Of a DNA stretch of 7,534 nt, positions 1 to 4,334 are shown one piece after another; the stretch's first letter is position 1; every line of letters starts with the position of its first letter. The notes below the pieces were generated by a model. The model made no database searches and had not been told where the DNA came from. It worked only from the letters and a program-made list of their open reading frames with translations. Source of the DNA: Saprospiraceae bacterium (lineage in GTDB: Bacteria; Bacteroidota; Bacteroidia; Chitinophagales; Saprospiraceae); assembly GCA_013361075.1 (NCBI GenBank), contig JABWAJ010000505.1, positions 1 through 7,534 on the forward strand. Direction: 5' to 3'. The position numbers and the translations under genes are program-made.

Positions 1-911
1 AAGTATTCTTGTTCGGTTTGCCCTGGCGTAGGAATAAGGATGGCCGGCTTGCCGATGCGCGCCAAGTCCATCAGGGTGCTGTAGCCGGAACGCGCGAGGA
101 TGACTTTGGCGGCGCATATAGCGGCATTCAGCGCTTCTGCGGCTAGGTGGTCGGAAAAATGAACGGGAGAAATTGGATAAGCCGCATTCAAACCTGTTTG
201 AACCTTGCCGCGCACCACCAGCATCCTGACCTCCACCCCTGCCGCCTGCTCCAGAATCAGCTTTTCCAGAATGGTTCGCTGTGGCTCCGGCCCGGAAAGT
301 ACGGCCACTACGTCGTACCGATCCGGCACCTCTAACCGCTTCATCCGACTCAACAGGCCGATGTAGCGCCCACCGGCAATGGGGGGATGTGAAAGCGCCC
401 CGGCCAACCCGGGTGCTGTTTCCATATCCGGAATCCAAAGCTCGTCATACCGGCGAATGAACCAATGGTTGATGGCGTTGATAAACCAGCTCAACCCGGC
501 ATACGGTGTGCGGATGTGCAATTGATGGGTGATAAAAATACAGGTAGTGCGGCGGGTAAAGCACCCGAATCGGCAATCGGAAATGACCGCATCCATGCCG
601 TGGCGGCGAATGAAGCGCCGAAGGATAAAATGTTCTGCCAGGATTGCTTTCAGGATTTTAAAACCCTGGCTTCCAATACTTAGCACGATGCTTTTCAGAT
701 GGTAATGTATGTCGTATGCCGGCAATTCCAAAAAAGGTAAATCCGGAAATTCACTGCGCAACAAAGCCAGAGCCGGCCCGCTGCCCCCCACCCATACCCG
801 AGCGCCCTGTGCCTGTAGTTCGCGGACTACGGGAATGCAGCGCGCTGCATGTCCGAGCCCCCAATCGAGGGCCACTACAAGGATTTTGGGTTCGCTTTTG
901 GGCTTTGGCAT
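1..911 (-). CDS. GT28/MurG-like glycosyltransferase, 3' end cut by window edge
   Basis: The minus frame is open from the ATG at 911 to the left edge, giving 303 residues without a stop. The N-terminus reads KILVVALDWGLGHAARCIPV (residues 9-28), the glycine-rich first strand and loop of a GT-B fold acceptor domain, with the GLGHAAR motif at 18-24. Further landmarks are AVISDCRFG (108-116), FITHQ (126-130), DELWIPD (156-162) and YIGLLSR (183-189). A second Rossmann-like half follows, with ILARSGYSTLMDLARIGKPAI (in two parts, 271-280 and 281-291) and PTPGQTEQEY (294-303), the typical sugar-nucleotide-binding end of GT28/MurG-like enzymes. Relatives in Bacteroidota are, from memory, about 340-370 residues, so roughly 40-60 are missing. 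Donor and acceptor are unknown; it is probably cytoplasmic and acts in envelope glycan synthesis. This is not MurG itself, because the N-terminal pattern differs. Its start lies 33 bp from the divergent lipoprotein gene. Confidence 0.87.
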   Translation of the reverse strand, partial: MPKPKSEPKILVVALDWGLGHAARCIPVVRELQAQGARVWVGGSGPALALLRSEFPDLPFLELPAYDIHYHLKSIVLSIGSQGFKILKAILAEHFILRRFIRRHGMDAVISDCRFGCFTRRTTCIFITHQLHIRTPYAGLSWFINAINHWFIRRYDELWIPDMETAPGLAGALSHPPIAGGRYIGLLSRMKRLEVPDRYDVVAVLSGPEPQRTILEKLILEQAAGVEVRMLVVRGKVQTGLNAAYPISPVHFSDHLAAEALNAAICAAKVILARSGYSTLMDLARIGKPAILIPTPGQTEQEY

Positions 912-927
912 TCGTTGTTTAGCTTTG
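897..927 (+). promoter_or_regulatory. Bacteroidota-type promoter for the small lipoprotein gene
   Basis: TTTG at 897-900 is followed after exactly 19 nt by TAGCTTTG at 920-927. This fits the TTTG-N19-21-TAnnTTTG consensus of the Bacteroidota primary sigma factor. Transcription would begin near 934, about 10 nt before the ATG at 945. The upstream element lies inside the first codons of the divergent glycosyltransferase gene. An in-spacer TTTG (904-907) is too close to serve. Confidence 0.65.
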
Positions 928-944
928 TCGCAAAATAACCAATT

Positions 945-1364
945 ATGCGCCAAACCGCTTTTCTTTTTTTGCTGCTGTCCCTTGCTTTCAGCGCCTGCAA
1001 TACCGAACAAAGCGCCCAGGAAAAACTTTGGGATGAGGTAATGGCAGTTCACGACGAGGTGATGCCCAAAATGGGAGACCTCAACCGGCTTAGCCGCGAC
1101 ATTCGTGCGCAATTAGATACGGTGCCGCCCATTGATACGCTGCAAAAATTGCAGCAATTAGACCTGCTGATTCGCATAGAAAAAGCCGAAGAAGGCATGA
1201 TGCTTTGGATGAACGAATTGGTCGTGCTTGACGACTTGCGTGCGACCAAATCGCACAAAGAAATCATGCGCTATCTGGAAAATGAAAAACAACGCATCGG
1301 AGCAGTACGCGACTCTATGATGGCAGGCATTCAAGCCGGAGAAGCGGAACTGGGGAGGGAATAG
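945..1364 (+). CDS. small lipoprotein, mostly alpha-helical, unknown function
   Basis: This 139-residue protein has a signal peptide with a hydrophobic run (FLFLLLSLAF, 6-15) and a lipobox FSAC ending at Cys18, so it should be lipid-anchored. The mature part has no obvious membrane segment. It is rich in charged helical sequence: DEVMAVHDEVMPKMGDLNRL (31-50) and LRATKSHKEIMRYLENEKQR in the C-terminal half. Very similar helical lipoproteins in Bacteroidota are, as I recall, sometimes labelled 'viral A-type inclusion protein', a coiled-coil label rather than a function. The start is supported by the promoter at 897-927 and by the signal peptide beginning at the first Met. The final G of the TAG stop is also the first base of the heptad array. 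Function unknown; a small periplasmic helical protein is the most that can be said. Confidence 0.85.
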   Translation: MRQTAFLFLLLSLAFSACNTEQSAQEKLWDEVMAVHDEVMPKMGDLNRLSRDIRAQLDTVPPIDTLQKLQQLDLLIRIEKAEEGMMLWMNELVVLDDLRATKSHKEIMRYLENEKQRIGAVRDSMMAGIQAGEAELGRE

Positions 1365-1524
1365 TTGAGTGTTGTTCGTTGTTCGTTGAGCGTTGTTCGT
1401 TGAGCGGAGTCGAAACGAAGTTGTTCGTTGTTCGTTGAGCGTTGTTCGTTGAGCGGAGTCGAAACGAAGTTGTTCGTTGTTCGTTGAGTGTTGTTCGTTG
1501 AGCGGAGTCGAAACGAAGTTGTTC
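1364..1524. repeat. heptanucleotide-based satellite (three 49-bp units plus flanks)
   Basis: The block divides into exactly 23 seven-base words with no indel. The words are GTTGTTC (call it T), GTTGAGC (G), GGAGTCG (x) and AAACGAA (y). Three units of 49 bp, each in the order T-T-G-T-G-x-y, occupy 1371-1419, 1420-1468 and 1469-1517. One variant word GTTGAGT precedes them at 1364-1370 and a final T follows at 1518-1524. The only difference among the three units is a C-to-T change at 1489, which makes the third word of unit 3 the same GTTGAGT as the leading word. Within each unit TTCGTT and AACGAA could form a 6-bp hairpin around a 12-nt loop. There are no unique spacers. Confidence 0.93.
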
Positions 1525-1540
1525 GGAGCTACGTAAAGAA

Positions 1541-1651
1541 GCAAAGGGCAAAAGGCAATTTTATTCTGTAAAGGCTAATGTTTTTGTAAATGATCAGATT
1601 GATTTTACGAAAACCTTTCATTTTACGAAATTATTGCCTTTTGCCCCTTGC
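1541..1651. repeat. 19-bp imperfect inverted repeat, gene-free convergent gap
   Basis: The arms lie at 1541-1559 and 1633-1651 and match as reverse complements at 18 of 19 positions, around a loop of about 73 nt. The right arm continues into a 14-bp near-tandem repeat: TTGCCTTTTGCC at 1635-1646 and again at 1649-1660. The loop holds two direct copies of ATTTTACGAAA (1602-1612 and 1620-1630). It lies between the ends of two convergent genes. The remaining sequence up to 1730 shows no gene or clear terminator. Confidence 0.6.
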
Positions 1652-1730
1652 CTTTTGCCTTTTACCCCCTCGTATATTTATCGAATGAACCAGAGCAGGA
1701 GGAGAGGACACTCCGATGCCCCTTGCTCCT

Positions 1731-2324
1731 TTAAAACTTAATCCCCACACTCGCTGTCAGCATATTGTTCTTTCCCTCCGAATCCTTGAAGAATTTCGAA
1801 AGGCCGATTTCGTAGTTCACATCTACCGTAAAGAACAACAGGTCGAGGCCAAGGCCTACATTGGCACCCCAGGTCAGTCGGTTCAGGTCGTCGATATTGA
1901 GGTCGAAGGACGGGCGTTCCTTAACATTGATTACGTAAGCGGGCACAATACCCCCTTTCGCATGCAAACCGATCAGGCCCCCTTTTCCGGTCAGCTTAAG
2001 GCCGACATTCACAGGCATCCGGACGCTCTGTATTGTCGTTTCTTCGCTCAGGTTGATGTCGTCCGGCGATTCAATTTCTTTGAACAAACGTGCTGTGACA
2101 CTGTAGTAGTGAAGTCCGGGGTTGAGAAAAACCACCCCTTTACCAACGCGCAGGTCGAACCCGGCATTCCAGCCGGCGCGGGCTTCGGCGTCTATGTCTT
2201 GTATCTTCGTATCAAGTGCGGAGAGGTTAACGCCAACTTTCGGGTTCACAGAAACCTGGGCAGCCAGTGGCAAGGCAGCCAATCCGAAAAAAGCGATAAC
2301 AACGGAAGCAAGGACGATTCTCAT
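1731..2324 (-). CDS. small outer-membrane beta-barrel protein (PorT/OMP_b-brl_2-like)
   Basis: The predicted product is 197 residues if translation begins at the Met at 2324. The frame is open further upstream to 2384, but those extra 20 residues (MVGFVLVWYFESFKQNHIKI) precede a normal signal peptide, MRIVLASVVIAFFGLAALPL followed by AAQ, so I prefer the inner start. The mature protein has short alternating beta-strand segments rich in Gly and aromatic residues: NPKVGVNLSAL, GWNAGFDLRVGKGVVFLNPG, MPVNVGLKL, WGANVGLGLDLLFFTVDVNY. It ends in ASVGIKF with a terminal Phe, the signature recognised by the outer-membrane assembly machinery. Its size fits an 8-stranded barrel of the PorT / outer membrane beta-barrel family. 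Family membership is from general resemblance, and no specific function (transport, adhesion, secretion accessory) can be assigned. Confidence 0.85.
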   Translation of the reverse strand: MRIVLASVVIAFFGLAALPLAAQVSVNPKVGVNLSALDTKIQDIDAEARAGWNAGFDLRVGKGVVFLNPGLHYYSVTARLFKEIESPDDINLSEETTIQSVRMPVNVGLKLTGKGGLIGLHAKGGIVPAYVINVKERPSFDLNIDDLNRLTWGANVGLGLDLLFFTVDVNYEIGLSKFFKDSEGKNNMLTASVGIKF

Positions 2325-2503
2325 AATCTTGATGTGATTTTGTTTGAATGATTCAAAATACCACACCAAAACGAATCCCACCACGCAAACTGATGTGAAG
2401 GAAGTATGAAAGTCGCGTTAAAGAGAGGTTAAACAAAACGCGTGAAAAGAGCCCGCAATAGCCTGTAAAATAAATCAACCGTTACCTTACGGCAGAGGAA
2501 CAG

Positions 2504-3202
2504 CTACTTTCCAAGCTCTTCTCCGTTCACTAAGGCGCGTTCCAGCATGGCTGCAATTTTTCCGGGCGGCTTCACTGGTTTGCCCTGGGGGTTCAGCCAG
2601 TAGTATTCCCCCACCACTTTGACCAGGCCAATGCCTTTTGCATACCATTCTTTTAGTTTGTACCCCCGGATGCTGCCAGTAGCCGCATCTTTGCGTTCAG
2701 AGATGGTATGAATGACCAGGCATTCGCTGAAATTGAACAAGGGCGTTATGGCCGAATTAGCACCTTCAACTTTTACTTCAAAGGTCTGGGTCCCGGTCCC
2801 TTTTTTAACCCCCTTTTCAATAAGCGTATAGGGTACAGCGTCCTTGTACGTTTGCCATTGGCGCACACTGTCGGGAATCAGGATGACGGGGCGCTCCAGA
2901 AGAATTTCCTGTCCTTCTCTTGTAGAAATTTTAAAAACAGCAAGCCCTTTCCCGGGAAGGTATTCCTCAAGGCGGGCTTCGCCTGTATTTTCACTGCGCA
3001 CCAGCAAAGTATCGCCTTTAAAGGGCTCCCGTTTGGTCCAGGAAATGACGTAAGGCGATAATTTTTCACCCAACGCATTGGCCAACTGAAGAGAATCCCC
3101 CAATTGATTGGAAAAATACGCTTGTGTGGCAAAGGCATGCTGCCCAAATCCCGATAGAGGAAGCAGAAACAAAGGCAGAAAAAAGATGATTTGATGTTTC
3201 AT
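2504..3202 (-). CDS. secreted/periplasmic protein, TapB/DUF3108-like
   Basis: This 232-residue protein has a signal peptide (hydrophobic IIFFLPLFLLPLSGFG, about 5-20, then Q-H-A). The rest is soluble and rich in beta-type sequence. The C-terminal half has FNFSECLVIHTISERKD, then KLKEWYAKGIGLVKVVGEYY. A conserved 'x-C-L-x-I' strand followed by 'W-Y-x-x-G-I-G-L-V-K' is what I associate with TapB/DUF3108-like periplasmic proteins, and that is the basis of the call. It has a single cysteine after the signal peptide and no lipobox. The gene ends in TAG at 2504. It lies 179 bp upstream of the beta-barrel gene's start on the same strand, so the two may or may not be cotranscribed. The start at 3202 is the only Met in front of the signal peptide. 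Function unknown. Confidence 0.78.
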   Translation of the reverse strand: MKHQIIFFLPLFLLPLSGFGQHAFATQAYFSNQLGDSLQLANALGEKLSPYVISWTKREPFKGDTLLVRSENTGEARLEEYLPGKGLAVFKISTREGQEILLERPVILIPDSVRQWQTYKDAVPYTLIEKGVKKGTGTQTFEVKVEGANSAITPLFNFSECLVIHTISERKDAATGSIRGYKLKEWYAKGIGLVKVVGEYYWLNPQGKPVKPPGKIAAMLERALVNGEELGK

Positions 3203-3417
3203 AGGAATATGATTTTTTGCTCCTGATCCCTAATATCGCCCAGCGTCAGCTGTGCATACCCCATTACCGTGTGTCACTCCCGACAGGACAGGTAGGGCGT
3301 AAATGTGTACATAACGATCACCGTTTCATAGAAAAATATGCGCAGCCCATGCGTGACGATAAAGGGGGGAGGGATGGGTAACGAAGAATTTATCGGTTAA
3401 CGACAATTCATGCTACC

Positions 3418-3425
3418 CAAATCTA
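3418..3425 (-). promoter_or_regulatory. possible -7 promoter element, distant from gene start
   Basis: On the minus strand this reads TAGATTTG, an exact TAnnTTTG match. An ATTG lies 22 nt upstream of it, slightly beyond the usual spacing. The next start in this direction is at 3202, which would imply a leader of about 210 nt. The rest of 3203-3452 shows no gene, so this is only a candidate promoter for the TapB-like gene. A chance match is quite possible. Confidence 0.22.
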
Positions 3426-3452
3426 CCAGTAACCAATAACCAGTAGCCAATT

Positions 3453-3908
3453 TCAACTAAAATCAACCAATTCGATGTCAAAAATCAGCACGGCATTAGC
3501 TGGAATACCCGGAGGCGGATTGCTTCCGTAGCCAAGAGCAGAAGGCAACAGGAAAGTACCTTTACCGCCTTTTTGCAGCAACGGAATGGCAATTTGCCAA
3601 CCTTCAATCAGGTTTGACAGGGGGAATTCAATGGTGTTGCTTCCCGTTGTTTGGTCAAAGGTCGTATTGTCTGTGAAGTACCCCCGATATTTAACCTTCA
3701 CCGTTGAAGCTAAAGTCGGGCTGCCGCCAGAACCCGGTACCGTAATGACGTAAAACATCCCCGATTCGTGTTCAGTTGCCGTCAGGCTGTTGTCAGCAAT
3801 ATATTTCTGAATAATTGCCCGGTCTATTTCACCCTGGTCTTCATCTTTACAGCCAGCAGCCATCAGCAGTGCGCCTCCCATCAGGCAGCAAAAGAAAAAA
3901 CGTGTCAT
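3453..3908 (-). CDS. FKBP-type peptidyl-prolyl cis-trans isomerase lipoprotein
   Basis: The 151-residue product has a lipoprotein signal peptide with lipobox AAGC and the modified Cys at position 20. A short acidic, helical linker follows (DEDQGEIDRAIIQKYIADNS, 22-41), then one FKBP domain (about 48-151). The active-site residues of the FKBP family are visible: Tyr74 in VKVKYRGY, Phe84-Asp85, Phe95, Leu100-Ile101 in LIEGW with Trp104, Tyr127 in ALGYG, and Phe143 in FDIELVDF. The domain is therefore complete and should catalyse proline isomerisation in proteins folding outside the cytoplasm, anchored in a membrane by its lipid. It stands alone without a chaperone or dimerisation domain. It resembles GldI-type FKBP lipoproteins in form, but nothing here shows it is GldI. 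It has its own promoter at 3938-3945. Confidence 0.95.
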   Translation of the reverse strand: MTRFFFCCLMGGALLMAAGCKDEDQGEIDRAIIQKYIADNSLTATEHESGMFYVITVPGSGGSPTLASTVKVKYRGYFTDNTTFDQTTGSNTIEFPLSNLIEGWQIAIPLLQKGGKGTFLLPSALGYGSNPPPGIPANAVLIFDIELVDFS

Positions 3909-3937
3909 GTGTTGTCAGGTTTGAATGTTTAGATGCG

Positions 3938-3945
3938 CAAAGGTA
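3938..3945 (-). promoter_or_regulatory. Bacteroidota -7 element for the FKBP gene
   Basis: The minus strand reads TACCTTTG followed by C, an exact TAnnTTTG match and a common form of the Bacteroidota -7 box. It would start transcription near 3930, about 20 nt before the ATG at 3908. No good TTTG stands at the proper distance upstream (the nearest is 26 nt away, at 3972-3975), so the upstream element is weak. Confidence 0.5.
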
Positions 3946-3995
3946 ATGGGATTTTACAAGACCCGCATCGTCAAAAAACAGGAGGGGATAAATAC

Positions 3996-4029
3996 CATGG
4001 GCCATCCCGACAATTCGGAATGACCCATG
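3996..4029. terminator. strong hairpin downstream of the large T9SS cargo gene
   Basis: The arms pair as CATGGG with CCCATG (3996-4001 with 4024-4029), CAT with ATG (4003-4005 with 4020-4022) and CCGA with TCGG (4007-4010 with 4015-4018). That makes 13 pairs with two mismatches and a 4-nt loop. It lies about 90 bp past the stop of the large minus-strand gene, so it may end that transcript. However, the clear T5 run follows it on the plus strand (4030-4034). On the minus strand only GTATTTATC follows, so termination there would be inefficient. Confidence 0.45.
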
Positions 4030-4120
4030 TTTTTGTTGAATTAGTTGAAGGCGTTAAATTGGAAGTGTTCGCCGTATCCGAAATAAAGATCGCGTTACGA
4101 AAACTCCTCCAATTCAACCC

Positions 4121-4334
4121 TTACGGCCTCTGGCTTCCCACCATAAACTGCTTGCTCACCGGTGCCTGCCCGGCAGTGCGCAGGGTCAGGGTATAGATAC
4201 CGGAAGGCAGGTTGTTCAGTTGGATGCGTTCGGTTGCGTCCTGTACGTCGTCAATTTCGCGCAGGATCATGACCTGGCCCAGTTGGTTCTGTACAGAAAT
4301 CGTTACGTTTTTGCCGTAGAAAGCTTCCATTTTT
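4121..4334 (-). pseudogene. T9SS sorting domain (C-terminal half), out of frame with its gene
   Basis: This 70-codon segment reads KMEAFYGKNVTISVQNQLGQ, then VMILREIDDVQDATERIQLN, then NLPSGIYTLTLRTAGQAPVS and KQFMVGSQRP, ending in TAA. It is the second part of a type A T9SS C-terminal domain. The family pattern LFPNPATDEINV...G...V.N..GQ.....L..G.Y.L.......KF.V is completed only by joining it to the end of the upstream reading frame (LSLFPNPATDEINVK). The ATG inside it is probably not a start codon, because no signal peptide or promoter precedes it. It is one base out of register with the 5' part. The sorting domain is needed for T9SS recognition and removal or anchoring at the cell surface. 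Residues through AT-E-R are identical to those of the gene at the right edge. Confidence 0.85.
4236..4334. repeat. 99-bp direct repeat, copy 1 (sorting-domain cassette)
   Basis: These 99 bases are identical to 7436-7534, exactly 3,200 bp away and in the same orientation. They encode residues from the Lys before MEAFYGK to DDVQDATER. The base before the block differs (T at 4235, A at 7435), and similarity then falls sharply. Confidence 0.95.

Noticed and set aside
1364..1524. CRISPR array
   Set aside because: The 49-bp units abut directly and have no unique spacers, and no cas gene is present. It is a satellite.
1158..1551. Minus-strand reading frames across the satellite, rich in NEQRTT and FRLRST
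   Set aside because: They are translations of the heptad repeat in several frames with no signal or domain, and they overlap the well-supported lipoprotein gene.
2325..2389. Promoter for the beta-barrel gene
   Set aside because: The minus strand has TATTTTG, one base short of TAnnTTTG, and the nearest TTTG is 25 nt further up, outside the normal spacing.
3933..4196. Plus-strand frame of 87 residues
   Set aside because: It runs through the FKBP promoter box and a hairpin, then antisense to the sorting domain, and its composition is not protein-like.
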